From the NCBI GenBank assembly GCA_034008185.1, contig CM067095.1, forward strand, positions 559,110 to 623,109: 64,000 bases of DNA, in the 5' to 3' direction. Each line of letters begins with the position of its first letter. Positions within the stretch are counted from its first letter, which is position 1. Source of the DNA: Gorsachius magnificus. Its lineage: Eukaryota; Chordata; Aves; Pelecaniformes; Ardeidae. Under the pieces are notes generated by a model. That model ran no database searches, was not told where the DNA came from, and worked only from the letters and a program-made list of their open reading frames with translations. Shown one piece after another: positions 46,541-57,110 of this stretch. Made by a program: the position numbers and the translations under genes.

Positions 46541-48055
46541 GGGTCTTGCTCCGGGTGATTTTCAGAGGGCTGAAGGATATTATTCTCTCTGGCATACTCA
46601 TCAATACTTTTAATTAGCTTTTTTTTACCCCGCTTCCATTCCCTTCATAGATATCAGCCTCTTAACAGATTTGAGTATGTTTTGAGCTGCCATGCTCAAT
46701 GCCATTTAAATCACTTCTCAAGGGCGCTGGGCCAGGGATGTGCAGTGGCAGTTTAAAAGGATTAGAGCCCTTTGTTTTTTCACAAGTGGTTCAATTTACA
46801 AAAGATCAGGGTTCAAGACCTGCACACTATAAAGTGACTTAAAGCCATGAAATCTATTTCTCACTAATTCTAGATTACTCTCTACTTAGGAGCCCAGGGT
46901 GCCAAAAATGGTGGGTTTTGTTAAAATGATATGAAATCCTAATGCGGGTCCTTTTAACCGCTGCTGCACGGCACACAGTGTCATGCAAATCCCGGACCTA
47001 TGCGAGCAATTACGCAGCAATGAACATGATCGTTTTGATTAAACCAACACATGTTTTCAAAGATTTTACTGGGAGCAGATAACCGTAAAACTTTGTCACT
47101 TGGCTTCTCCTCTCGGGCATACGCACAATGCGTTAAACACCCCGCGTATCTCCTTTGTAAAGTCGGGCATTAATTGCCCACTGCTCATTCAAGCGGAGCC
47201 CCCATTGAGGTAAATGGGATTTTGTCTGAATAAAGCCTGCAGAATTGGACCTCTGGGCTGCAGGGGGGAGATAGGAGACCAGTTTGTGTCTGAGGGTCTC
47301 CTGCCGCAGAACTGGCGCCCTGAGGAAGATGGGCTTTCGGGTAAAAAAAGTTTTATCTTGCTCGGCATCGCGCTTGTAATTTGAAATGGAGAGAACCGGT
47401 GGCCCACGCGATCATGAATAAAGAACAGTGGGAGAAACTGGGTCAGGCTGGGAGAAGGTAGGAGCTGCCCCCGTTGCTTTTCTCCCAGCCATTAGCTGCA
47501 CAAGAGAATCCTTTTTCTCACTGGACGACTGTACTTTATTTTTCTAAAGCAGTATCCCTCTGACAACCCAAAAGGAATACTGCATCTGCAAATGAATGGT
47601 GCCTGCAAAGAGACAACATGAAATTTTTAAAAAGCATGGTAATAAACGCTATTCAAAAAAACACAATCTCTGAAAAACACGGCCCATTGAAATGACAAGC
47701 CGAAAATCATTTGCTAAGCACTGAAATGGCCCCTTTTGTCACCCCAATCCTTCTGTTGACAGTTACCTTTCAATCCGACAATTGTGCAGTAAGTACTGAT
47801 TTTTATTCAATGTTCTATTCACCCTGCGTATTAATGAAAAGAAAAAAAACTTGTAAGAATAGCCTTTAATAGGCTGATAGACAAGGCTCCCCTATTCTCC
47901 TGCTCGAGCTCCTCTTATCAGCTTCTCACAGTATTGCTTGCTTGCTCAATTCTTTCCCTTTTCTAAACTTTGCTCACCCATCTGGGCTTTTTCTCAACCG
48001 AGATGGAAACATTTTTATTTCAGAAGTCTCCCTGACCTTTTCTTCTCCCCAAGAC
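46541..48055. promoter_or_regulatory. Longest AT-rich conserved-looking block in the window
   Basis: About 1.5 kb of nearly continuous, repeat-poor AT-rich sequence. Words include CTTTTAATTAGC (near 46610), a perfect octamer ATGCAAAT (46983-46990), GTTTTGATTAAACC, GGGCATTAATTGCCC (near 47165-47179, a palindrome around ATTAAT), GTTGACAGTTACC, CCGACAATTGTGC and CGTATTAATG. No frame above about 75 codons runs through it, which in so long a block argues for noncoding function. It may be several adjacent elements. Confidence 0.55.
47175..47258. repeat. Possible ancient amniote dispersed repeat
   Basis: The order CTCATTCAAGCGGAGC, CCCATTGAGGTAAATGGG, ATTTTGTCTGAATAAAG, CCTGCAGAATTGGACC resembles a dispersed repeat I recall as common in turtle and other sauropsid genomes (CCATTGAAGTCAATGGG, TTTGCCTGAATAAGGACTGC). 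I cannot name the family with certainty. It lies inside the AT-rich block, so it may be a co-opted element. Confidence 0.4.
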
Positions 48056-48435
48056 GGCGGGCTGTGTCGAGCGCATGCCTCGGACGAGCCCTTTTTGGGC
48101 TCAAAGAGCCCAGCGGGCAGACCCGCGCTCGGCTCATCCGAAAGGAGCGCTAGTCCGAAGGCCCAGGCCGGAGGGGTCGGTCCCGGAGCGCCCCGGAGCC
48201 ATCCGAGGCCGGGGGGACGGGGCAGCAGCGGGAGGAACGGCGGCGATGCCGGGGATGCCCGGGGAGCGGGAGTGGAGCCGCCCTGGCTCTCGCCGCGCTG
48301 TGCCCATGGGAGCCCCGCTCCCGGTTTGGGGGTGGCGGGTCCCGGGGCAGGGACCCCAGCTGCGCGGGCTCACGGGCGCCGTCGTTCCCATTCCTTGGCC
48401 GAAGCCACGGCCCGTACGGAGCTGTTGCCGTTAGA
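48056..48435. promoter_or_regulatory. CpG-dense island-like segment
   Basis: CpG dinucleotides are very frequent here, in sharp contrast to the AT-rich block immediately to the left. Three short arms, GAGCCC (48086-48091), GGGCTC (48097-48102) and GAGCCC (48106-48111), can form alternative small hairpins. A CpG island may mark a promoter or orphan island, but no transcript can be defined. Confidence 0.4.
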
Positions 48436-48580
48436 AGGTGTATAATGAGAACGGGACAGCGTTACCCAGTGCCACACGGCAATTCTCCCCAAGTCCCCGA
48501 AGCGGCAATGCGTGGCTTTGCCCACACCCAGCAATTATATTTATTACAATTAGCAATCAGCTTTGTGGCGGATGTCTGCA
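48436..48580. promoter_or_regulatory. Short candidate conserved element
   Basis: CCAGCAATTATATTTATTAC and ACAATTAGCAATCAGC in about 100 bp of AT-rich sequence right of the CpG-dense segment. Homeodomain-type words, otherwise unidentified. Confidence 0.4.
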
Positions 48581-48674
48581 GCCGTGACCGCGGTGCCGGT
48601 GGTGGGCACCGTGAGCAGCTCTGCGGGGTGCTGCCCCTCGGTCCGGCCCCGGAGGCGCAGCAGCCCCAGGCTGA

Positions 48675-48862
48675 CCCTGGCCGGAGTGGGGTCCCTGGCT
48701 GGAGTGGGGGTCCCTGGCCGGAGCGGGGGTCCCTGGCCAGAGTGGGGGTCCCTGGCGGAGTGGGGGTCCCTGGCCGGAGTGGGGGTCCCTGGCCAGAGTG
48801 GGGGTCCCTGGCCGGAGTGGGGGTCCCTGGCCAGAGCAGGGGTCCCTGGCCGGAGTGGGGGT
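48675..48862. repeat. 18-19-bp minisatellite, 10 copies
   Basis: Unit CCCTGGCCGGAGTGGGGGT repeats ten times. Copies 1 and 5 are 18 bp through single-base loss; the others alternate GGCCGGAG and GGCCAGAG types. The plus strand carries a G5 tract in most units. Long open frames on both strands crossing 48445-49495 owe their length to this array. Confidence 0.97.
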
Positions 48863-49410
48863 CCCAGCCCTGGCCTGGGCACGTCTGCCAGCGTGGCACC
48901 AGCCCTGCCGTTTCCCGTGGTGAGCTCCCAGCCTTTGGGCAGGGCGGGGGGGCCAGGAGTCGGGAGCAGTCCCACACCCAGCGGGGAGGCGAGGGGTCCC
49001 TTGGCCCAGGGCAGCGAGGGTGCCAACCTGCTCCCAAGCCTGCTCCCAGATGCAATGCGTCTCCCTTGCTCCGGAGGGGAGCAGCCTCCTCCTCCTCCTC
49101 CTCCTCCTCCTCCGCATTCCCCGCTCATGCAGTTTTTCTTTCCAGTAGAGAAATTCAGCACATAACTCTCCAGGACTGCAAAAATGTAAACAGCCTGCAT
49201 TACGTGTCTTCAGATTACAGCCCTGCTGCTCTGCACATGTGCACCGAACAGCAGCCCCCTGCCAGCAGGGGCCCGGCCCCGGCCAGCGCCAGCGATGCCC
49301 GGTGCTCCCTGCCCCAGGACCCCCGGCCCCGGCGGGTGCCTGCAGCCCCCCCCCCCGGGCCTGCCGGCACCTCTGCCATGGCCGAGGGCAGCCCCCAGCC
49401 GGCCAGGCTG
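48863..49410. other. GC-rich spacer with (CCT)n; no gene seen
   Basis: GC-rich, with a trinucleotide tract at 49085-49113 and a short AT-leaning patch at 49120-49230. CCAGCAGGGGCC near 49262 loosely resembles a CTCF core, which is too weak to call. Confidence 0.4.
49085..49113. repeat. (CCT)n microsatellite
   Basis: 29 bp of uninterrupted CCT units; the complementary strand is GGA repeats. Confidence 0.95.
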
Positions 49411-49800
49411 CCCGGGGAATGTTAACCAGGAGAAGTCTACGTAGCGTTTGTTTGAAGAGAGGAAATTGTTCTACACCGTGATGCAATATTTCCACACCGG
49501 GGTCTCATTTATGCAGCATATTAAAATCAACACCCTGCACATCTATCTCCATAAGGAGCCGGGCCCATTATCCCCAGTTACTTTTAAGCAGTCTTTGGCT
49601 CAGTTCTGACGTGCCTGCCAGTGCCATACATCACGGGGAATGCAGTTCCTTAAACTGCAGCTCGTGATTGATAGTTTAACCTTTTTCGCTGAGGTTAATT
49701 CGATATATGCTGGTGTAAACTATAAACCAAAGCTCCAGCCTGTCGGGAGGAGGCAATCTACATGGCACTCTTTATGAGATCTCAGGTGCTGCAGTAATTA
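49411..49800. promoter_or_regulatory. Strong candidate conserved noncoding element
   Basis: AT-leaning repeat-free block: GATGCAATATTTCC, CATTTATGCAGC, AGCATATTAAAATC, GATTGATAGTTTAACC, GGTTAATTCGATATATGC, GTGTAAACTATAAACC and CAGTAATTACGCC. The paired TTTAACC and GTTAATTC lie about 15 bp apart. It ends at the purine/pyrimidine inverted repeat. Confidence 0.5.
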
Positions 49801-49811
49801 CGCCGTCTTAT

Positions 49812-49851
49812 CCTCCTCCTCCTCCTCCTTCTGCTACTTCTCCCTCCTGGT

Positions 49852-49882
<31 letters not shown>

Positions 49883-49884
49883 GG
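49812..49884. repeat. 18-bp purine/pyrimidine inverted repeat (hairpin-capable)
   Basis: CCT x6 (49812-49829) and AGG x6 (49867-49884) are perfect 18-bp inverted copies separated by 37 bp that itself contains CTCCCTCC and GAGGAGGAAG. The region can form a cruciform or RNA hairpin, and each arm alone can slip or form a triplex. Confidence 0.95.
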
Positions 49885-51390
49885 CTATGGCTACCGGCTA
49901 CCTGCCACCTGCTGGCACCCGAGGCCCCCGGCTCTGGCCCTGCTGCGGCAGAAGAGGGGGGTGCCCAGCTCGGGGGAGCACCCGAGGCCCCTGCTCTCGC
50001 TGGCTCCTGCCGTCGTGCGAAGGCTCCCCCGGCTAGGGTGGGATTTCGGCATGGCTGGGCCCTCAGGCCGCTCCCCAGTGCGCTCCTTCCTGGATCCCCA
50101 GCACTATTCCTGGGAGCCGAGGTGGAAGCGGCGCGGTGGCGAGCGCCTGTCCCAGCACAACGCAGCCCTTCCGTGGAGCGATGGGAGGGACGCGAGGCCG
50201 CCCCGGGCGCACGGGTGCTCCGTCCCCCCCATGTCCCCAGGGGTGTCCCTAAGCCCCGGGCTCCTTGCTCCTCTCACGCCCCGCAGCCGGACATTTCGGA
50301 TGGTGCTGGCTCACGCCGGGGCGGCCCCGGAGCCTACGCCCAAGGCAAGAGCCTCCCCGCTCTTCCCACCCCATCCTCCCCTGCGGGAGGGGAGCTAAAT
50401 CCCACGCTGGAGCCTGAACCTCTCTCGGTTCCTTTATTTTCTCTTCTCTCTTCCATTTGTGGCTTTAGCTCCGGCACTGGAAAGCAGAGGGTTGGGAGGG
50501 ATGCGCTGCCTTCTGATCACCCATGTGCGGTGGAGCACCCTGCCAATGGATGCAAAGGGAGTGACAAAGGGGACGCGTGTGTGACGGGAAGGGTGCTGCG
50601 CCCCGAGGCAGGGCATGCCCTGACGCAGCACAGGGCTGCGGGGCGCGGGACGTCCCCCGGGCTCTCGGGCAGAGGCGCAGGCTGTGGGTGACAGGACGGG
50701 GGATATTTGCCTCTTCAAGCCCCAGTGGGGGCTTGGTGAGGAGCATTTAGGAGGTGGCAGGCTTCCCTCGGAGCTGTGAGAATCCCACGGGATTTACAGA
50801 CCGGGGGACGGGGATGGGCTGACCAGGAGGGGTCAGGGGACGGTTGCAACTCTGGGGCGATGGGAGGGCCCTTGTTCCAGGCCCAGCGCCAGAATTTGTG
50901 TTTGCAATCCTTCATGGAGCTGGCCGGCGGGCAGCATGGCTGTAAATGAAAGCAGGGGATGCCGGAGCAGCCAGCACCATGGAGCCCCTGCTGTGGCCCG
51001 TTCCTATCAGGGATTTACCGATGCCGGCTCCTCCCAGGCCCCCTTCCCCCCGACCTGGGATCCCTTTACGGATGCAGCCCAGAGCTGGGAGGTCACCCAG
51101 CGCTGCTGGCACCAGAGCAAGCATCCGCGCTGCCTCTGGCCCCGAGAGAGCCCGGTCCCCACCTTTGCCGATAGGACGCAGGGAGCCCTGTGGCTGCTCC
51201 ACGCTGGAGCGAGGTTTGGTGGCAGCGGGGGGTGCAGGGGGTTTGGGGTCAGCCCCAGGCCCTGGCGGGCGCACACAGGGGCACAGCGCTGCTTGTCCCC
51301 TGGCAGCCTGTGTGTGGCACAGCTGTAACCTGGGAACGCGCTTCGGGAACGGCTGCACTTCATGCGTCTTTCTGGCCTCCGTCCCCAAAG
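49885..51390. other. GC-rich spacer; no gene seen
   Basis: CpG-moderate. Frames of 150-217 residues on the plus strand overlap each other in two phases without domains. Short AT patch at 50420-50470 (TTTATTTTCTCTTC) is unremarkable. Confidence 0.4.
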
Positions 51391-51890
51391 GGTCATTATT
51401 TCCATAGGAAATAACTATTTCTGCTCAAGATCAATACGATTTTGTGGAGAAAAAGGAAGAATTTTAAAGGCTCGGTTTCATTTAATCTATTTCTTTGCAG
51501 GACGCTCCCTTTGGTAACAATAGGGATTCGATTCCTGCCAGAGCAGACTCCTTAATTAGACCCCACAAACTGAACAGTAACGTGTCTCTGGGCTGAAATT
51601 CTCCCTTTCTGGAGCTTGCAGAAAGGAGGGAGTTTCTAACTCATAATTGCATCTGAATGCAAATGGCTCTGCCAATGTGAATATATTAAAAGCAGCAGCG
51701 TCAGCAATCACTGTGAAAAAAAATACATACAAATGAGGCACTAGCTTATTGCTCCATTTGGATGCTGCGAAATGGCACCTTATTGTGTTATTATAAGATT
51801 TCTTGCTTAGTTAACAGAAAATGCTTACAATTAAGTCTGAACTCATTTAGTGCTCAGACTAATGCACATTAGAAAAAGGATGTGACCTCG
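51391..51890. promoter_or_regulatory. Strong candidate conserved noncoding element with octamer pair
   Basis: About 490 bp AT-rich. TTGCAT (51647-51652), a 4-bp spacer and a perfect octamer ATGCAAAT (51657-51664) form an inverted octamer-like pair. CCTTTCTG (51604-51611) and CAGAAAGG (51619-51626) are an 8-bp inverted repeat with a 7-bp loop. CTTAATTAGACC, GAATATATTAAAAGC and TTACAATTAAG add homeodomain-type words. No frame is open through it. Confidence 0.55.
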
Positions 51891-53215
51891 GCTCCAGATC
51901 CCTTTGCTGCGGCTCTTGCTGTACGGGGAGGTGGCCCTGTCCCGGGTGGTGGGGCGGGCGGCTGTGCCGCGTCCCCTGTCCTGGCAGCGAGCAGTGCGGG
52001 GGAAGGCAGGGCACGGCCCTGGGGACGCGGGGGGGTTCCCTGTGCCGGGCAAGCTGCTGGTTCGCACCCGCCAGCCGTTCCGCCGCTGCCCTGGGCGAGC
52101 GTGCCTGGAAAAAGCAGAGGATTAGGGCAGGGGGGCATCGTCCCCTCCCGAGCCTGGGGCTGGGAGGTACCCAGCAAACCCCGCTCCTGTCCCTTCGGCT
52201 GCCCCCGGGTATCCGGAGAGCTGCGGAGGGGAGCCCTGCCCCGTCTGCCCCGCACGTCGGGCAAGTGACAGCCACCGGGGCAGGGGCTGCACCACAACCG
52301 GGTGCGCTGCTGAGCCAGCGAGGGGTGAGGCGATGCCGCCCGACAGGCTCTCTGTTTTTTCTACTTCTCTTCATTCTCTTCACGACTGTGGCTTGGCCCT
52401 GATGCTTCGTGCACTGCTCAGTCACCTGGAGGTCTGCCCACCCCTGCCCGAACCCCTTGTACCCAGCCCCGGGCTGGCCCTGCTCGCGGGGCTGAGCCTG
52501 GCCAGGGAAGGCGGCTGCAGCCCACAGGAACGTGGCTCTGCTTGCCCGCTGGCACGGAGGGACGAAGCAGGGGTAACAGCAACAGAAAGGGGGTCTGACG
52601 TTTTCTGCCGGTGTTCTCAGGTGCCGAGCCAGGGCTGCTGGGCTGGCACATCCACGGCATGCTGGCGCCTGTGCCGCTCGGGAAGCCACGGGTCCCTGAA
52701 GGGTGGTGGGCACGGGAGGTTTGGGACCCTCTGCGTGGCCTCAGCAAGCTGTGCCAGTGACACGGGACGAGCCACGCTGATTTAATGGGCTGGAGAGCCC
52801 CGTGGGGTCCCGCTTACAGGGAGGGAATTTGCCAGTCCAGGTCTCCGGTCAGCTCAGCCCTCCCTGGGGCATCATCTCCCATCTTGCTGACTGGGACTTC
52901 TCATTATGGCACTGAGGAGCAGAAGATGCCCGCTCGTGCCAGGGATTAAGTAATTACTTATAACGGCATGTCAGACCGACTCCTAGAGACTGGCAGACAC
53001 GGCGTGCCGCAGTTCAGGTGTCCGACTGTGCGTGCATCAGCTCCTGCAAGGCGAGCGGACGGGTACCTCACCAAGCCCCCACAAGGAGAATTTCTCCCCC
53101 ACCTCCGTGTCCGGGGGCTCTGGTGCAGTTTTGCCCCTGCCTGGGAGCTCTGCCACAGTCAGGACCGGACCCCATCGATGGGCAAGCAGCACGGCTGGCT
53201 GTGCCAGTCCTGCGG
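51891..53215. other. GC-rich spacer; no gene seen
   Basis: CpG-moderate. A 284-residue minus-strand frame (51859-52713) is Pro/Arg/Gly-rich without a domain. A small AT patch at 52895-52970 includes GATTAAGTAATTACTTATAAC, where AAGTAATTACTT (52947-52958) is a 12-bp palindrome. Confidence 0.4.
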
Positions 53216-53510
53216 ATGCAGCGCCCTTTTCCCAGTGACATCCGTGCTGTGACATTATCCCAAGGAAACAAACAGGGATGGATGCTGACATGGCCCTGCT
53301 CCTTCCCCTCCCTCGGCCGCCTGCCTCTGCCGCGGGAGTCCTCTCCCAGCCACCCAAGTATCAACACTTCTCTTGTACAAATAGTAATTGTAGAAGGAGG
53401 CCTGTGGATAAATTATTATCGTGACCCTCATTCTGGTGTGAAAAACTTTCTGGAGCTGCTGAGTGAAAAGTCAAAATTTGCATTTAAATAGAAAACGTTT
53501 GGCAGCGTGT
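53216..53510. promoter_or_regulatory. Candidate conserved element with octamer
   Basis: The AT-rich core (53355-53505) has AAATAGTAATTGTAG, GGATAAATTATTATCG and the octamer ATTTGCAT (53476-53483) leading into TTAAATAG. A frame happens to stay open over the core to a TAG at about 53489. Its peptide resembles nothing I know, so I treat it as noncoding. Confidence 0.45.
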
Positions 53511-54020
53511 AACACGCTGGGACCTGTGTGCGGCAGGGGTGCCGGGGCCGTGGTGCAAACACCAGCGGTGGCAGCGCCGGGGTCCCGGGCAGCAAAGCTG
53601 CGAGCGGCGAGAGGGGCTGCACCAGCCCGCGCCACGCCAGAGCCTCGGGCGCCGCGCTCGCCGGGCTGCAGCGCCTACCCAACACCTCTGCTCGCGGCTT
53701 CGGGCTCCCCGCTCCCCCCACCCCTCTTCGGGCCGGTAACCTGGACCTGAGGTACACCCCGACTGATCTGACGGCCATGGATGTGCTGGGGGTCCCAGCC
53801 CCCCCATGCTGGGGGCTCACTCGCAGCGGTGCCTGTGCCCCCAGCCCCCCCACGCTGGGGGCTCACTCGCAGCAGCGCTTGTGCCCCCGCTTTGCTGGCC
53901 CCCGCGCCTGCCACATTTTGCATTTCGTGACCTCTTCCGAGAGCTGCTCTCCGGACACGTGCGCCAGGCAGCGCGGCGGGGGCCGTGCAAGACAGCGAGG
54001 GCCGCGCACCACAGGGAGAA
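53511..54020. other. GC- and CpG-rich spacer; no gene seen
   Basis: CpG-dense at about 53560-53720, then a 46-bp duplication. No domain in any frame. Confidence 0.4.
53794..53885. repeat. Two-copy 46-bp tandem duplication
   Basis: Copies at 53794-53839 and 53840-53885 share GCTGGGGGCTCACTCGCAGC, with a few substitutions. A recent local duplication. Confidence 0.9.
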
Positions 54021-54270
54021 GTGCAAAGCATTGTAGGAGGTATATAAATGAATTAAGGCCCTTTTAAAGGTTAACAAGGTCCACTCTGTCTGTCATTAAA
54101 GCAACTTCATGCATTTAAATTTTAACAGTCAAACCAATTAGCAATAAAAATGTTGTATGAACTGCATTTCATTGGATTCTGGTCAAGTCAGAATTGGTTA
54201 AATGCATGATGTCTAAGAGATTTTTTTTTTCCCCTTTTTCTCCCTTCATTTTGAACACAACCTGCATTTC
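54021..54270. promoter_or_regulatory. Strong candidate conserved noncoding element
   Basis: AT-rich, complex: GTATATAAATGAATTAAGG, CTTTTAAAGGTTAAC, TGTCATTAAAGC, GCATTTAAATTTTAACAG, CCAATTAGCAATAAAAATG and GAATTGGTTAAATGC. CATTTAAAT is a palindromic core. It ends in a T/C tract (T9 C4). Confidence 0.5.
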
Positions 54271-55696
54271 CCAGGTGAGTGGAAGGCAGCGGTGCCCGTG
54301 GCGAGACGCGAGCACGGGGCCATCGCTGCGGCCGCCCCTCCGAGCACTGCGGTGGGAGCACCCGCCAGCCCTTTCCTGGCGGGGAGCGGGTAACGGAGGG
54401 CGTCCTCGGTGGGCAAAAGGAGTGAAATTCCCCGTCAATGGTAACCTCGCCGCTGGGTCAGGGCTGCTGAGGGGGGAGCCCTCGCTTTCTTTACAAAAGT
54501 TGTAATTATCCAACTTTTTTTTTTCGCTGAGGCGGCTCCTGGGTTGCAGGGGGGGTGCTGTGCACGCTGCTCTGACCCAGCTGCTGGCACGGCCGCGCGG
54601 GCGTGGGGAAGGGCGTGTGCCGGCCCCCGGCCTGCGCCCAGGCCCAGCGGGTTGTGGGAACGCTTGCGAGCTCGGGAGGTTGGGACGGCGGCAGTGGCAG
54701 CCAGCGCCACCCAGACCCAGACCCCCGCCTCGCTCCCCGCACACGGACCCCACGCTGAGCATCGCTTGGGAGTCTTGGTGACGCCTTTCTGAGCGCGCCC
54801 ACCGCCCTGCCCGCCGCAGGGACCCCTCGGAGCCCCTTCCCACCTAAAAGGGCAGTAAAAGAAAATCATCTGTGCAAGGGGCCCAAAAAGCTGATGCAGC
54901 AAGTTCCAGGCCCCAGCAAAAATTACAGGATTACGGCACATCTTGCGCCCGTAATAAGGACCATGTGAATCGGGATGTTTGCGTAATTGCAGGCTGTCGG
55001 AGGGCCAAGCAGCCATCGGCGCGCCGCGCAGAGGGATCAGTTCAGAGGAGACGTGGATGGTACCCGATTAGTTAAATTGCCAGCACCTGGCCGTCTTTTA
55101 TTGCAAACATAAACACCAACAGTTTCAAACAGCTCGAGAAGTGTTTGGCGTACCCAGCGTTTCCCAGTTTGGGGCCGAGAGCCGCCGGTGGCGGGAGCGG
55201 GACAGGGACCAGGGACAAACCTTGGACCCGCTCTCATCTCATTTCTGAAGACACTCGCGGAGGGAGAGCGCCCAGATGCAGAAACCGACTTTCTGCAGAG
55301 GAAGGCAGACGTGACAAGCGGTGCGGGGATCGGGCACGAGGCTCCCATCAGCAGCCGGTGCCTGGCTCGGCGCGGGGGCAGCAGGCAGAGCCAGGCGGAA
55401 CGGTCCCGTGGGAGGGCAGCGGTCGAATTCCCTGCGTACAGGCACGGCAGCATTTACGTCCCCCCGAGCCCTGCAGCCAGCAGCTGCACGGGTGCTCTAA
55501 AGGCAGAATTTGAAATGGCAGATGGGGGTGGCAAAAGGGCACTGGGACGGAGGGGTTTGCAGCGGGACGGGGCAGATGTGGTCCCTCTGAAGGGTGCGCT
55601 GTCTCCGCGCTGCTGGGACACCCCGGGATCGGCCCGTCAGGAGCAGGTGGGGTGGGGAATTAAGCCTGCTCATGCCATCGCCGAAAAATAAAAACT
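54271..55696. other. Mixed GC-rich sequence; no gene seen
   Basis: CpG-rich at 54290-54400 and 54550-54680. AT-leaning patches at 54840-54990 (AAAAATTACAGGATTACGGC) and 55080-55150 are too small for separate calls. Frames up to 224 residues have no domain. Confidence 0.4.
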
Positions 55697-55712
55697 GGGG
55701 GGGGGGGGGGGG
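55697..55712. repeat. G16 homopolymer
   Basis: Sixteen consecutive G preceded by AAAAACT. Such runs are length-variable and hard to sequence, so the count here may not be exact. Confidence 0.85.
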
Positions 55713-57110
55713 AGCGGAGGTTAATTCTCAGCAGAGCTGCTCTGAGGGTCTGCACGCTGAAGCTGCGGCTCCAAGCACCCCCGAGAGCGGTTGTGGAAAC
55801 CAGATGTTGAGGAGCAGTCAGGAGGGGGAGGGAGAGCGAGGGGCTGGTATCTGTTCATAATTACTCTTGATTTTGTGCGATGACATTGAGATTGTAGGCA
55901 AACATGAAAGAACACTTGTGGGGACAGCAACGCTCATGCCGGCCAATGGATTAATAAAGCATGACTGACATGCAGGGAGCGGGAAGGCGCACATGGAAGT
56001 GCTTTGTAGGGGGTTTGATGTTCCACAGGCCCAAGGAGACCCTCGCCGATGCTGCTGGTTGCCCTCCCCCCCAGCACAGCCATCAGAGCATCGCGCTTGG
56101 AAAGCTCCCAGCCCTTCCCGTGCTGCACTCTAACACCTACGCGCGACCAGTAAATAGTCCCTTTGCCGTGCCACGGCCAGCCCTGGGGCCACGCAAGCAC
56201 CTGGGTGCAGGTCACAGCCCCCCTTGCCTCTGCCAAATGCACGGCAGCCCCGCAGCGGGGTGGACCTGGGGGTGCTCTCAGTGGGATGGCAGGGTGCGGG
56301 GACAGGACCAGCACCCACCAAGGCCAGGCATCACCCCGGCACTGCCCCTTGGGGACGCAATGGTGCTAACAGGAGCCCCGGCATCTGCTGGTGGCTCCTC
56401 TGGCGGGGAGGGGTTAGGGAAACCTGGCAGAGCTGGCGTTGGCTGGGTCAGCAGCGGGCGGCCGTGGCCACCAGAGAGCTGAGTGAATTCCGCCCTCGTG
56501 GAAGTCCAGTCTGGAAGCCCTCCCTGTTCTCCCCTGGGACACGGAGGAAACTGCAGCTCATGGCAGTCGGCAATCAGTCAGGCCCGGCAGGAGTGGGGAG
56601 GACTCCCACGGGCTCCAGTGGCAACGTTAAAAATGAGTTTAATCAAGTTTCTTCGCCCTTTGAGGAAGCAATAAAGATAAAGGGTGGTCACACAAGCGCT
56701 GTGTTCCCAGTTCCAGTAACAGCGTTCTGTGCCAGCAGCTGGAACGCATTTTCCATATAAACTTACCCCCCTTCTTAAAAAACAAAACCACAAGGGGCTT
56801 GCGTGGAGCTGCCCACCGGGTCTGGCCCCTGGCGCTGGCAGGCGCTTGTTCAGAGCCTGAAGCCGTGGGAGAGGATGGTTTTCTCCGGGCTTCATCCACC
56901 CTGGCATGGGGCAGCTCCCAGGGAAGCGGAGGGACGGCTGGTAACAGCAGACCAATGGTTAACATTGAAAGGTTTCCCACTTCCAGCTAAATTGGAGCAA
57001 TTGACAAGTAATCAGATTAACAAAGTACTGTATTCTGGATAAAAGGATTTTTCCTTTAGTAATTGCCCTCTGGCTGCACAAAGCCTTGGATTTAGGAAGG
57101 GGGCTCAGCA
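55713..57110. other. Mixed sequence with weak AT-rich patches; no gene seen
   Basis: Patches at 55855-55970 (CATAATTACTCTTG, GGATTAATAAAGC), 56620-56790 and 56950-57080 (TCAGATTAACAAAG, TAGTAATTGCCC) sit in GC-rich surroundings. They may be small elements; none is strong. Confidence 0.35.

Noticed and set aside
46805..46830. GGTTCAAGACC, similar to a tRNA B box
   Set aside because: No A box or cloverleaf can be formed with the upstream sequence.
49258..49276. CCAGCAGGGGCC as a CTCF site
   Set aside because: Only a partial match to the core in a GC-rich context where such words are frequent.
48445..49495. Frames of 312-326 residues on opposite strands
   Set aside because: They owe their length to the 18-19-bp minisatellite and a (CCT)n tract; no domain is seen.
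53018..53491. Frame ending in an AT-rich stretch with a fairly normal-looking peptide tail
   Set aside because: Only the last 30 or so residues look protein-like, and they lie over an AT-rich candidate element with an octamer. No homologue is recognised and no acceptor fits well.
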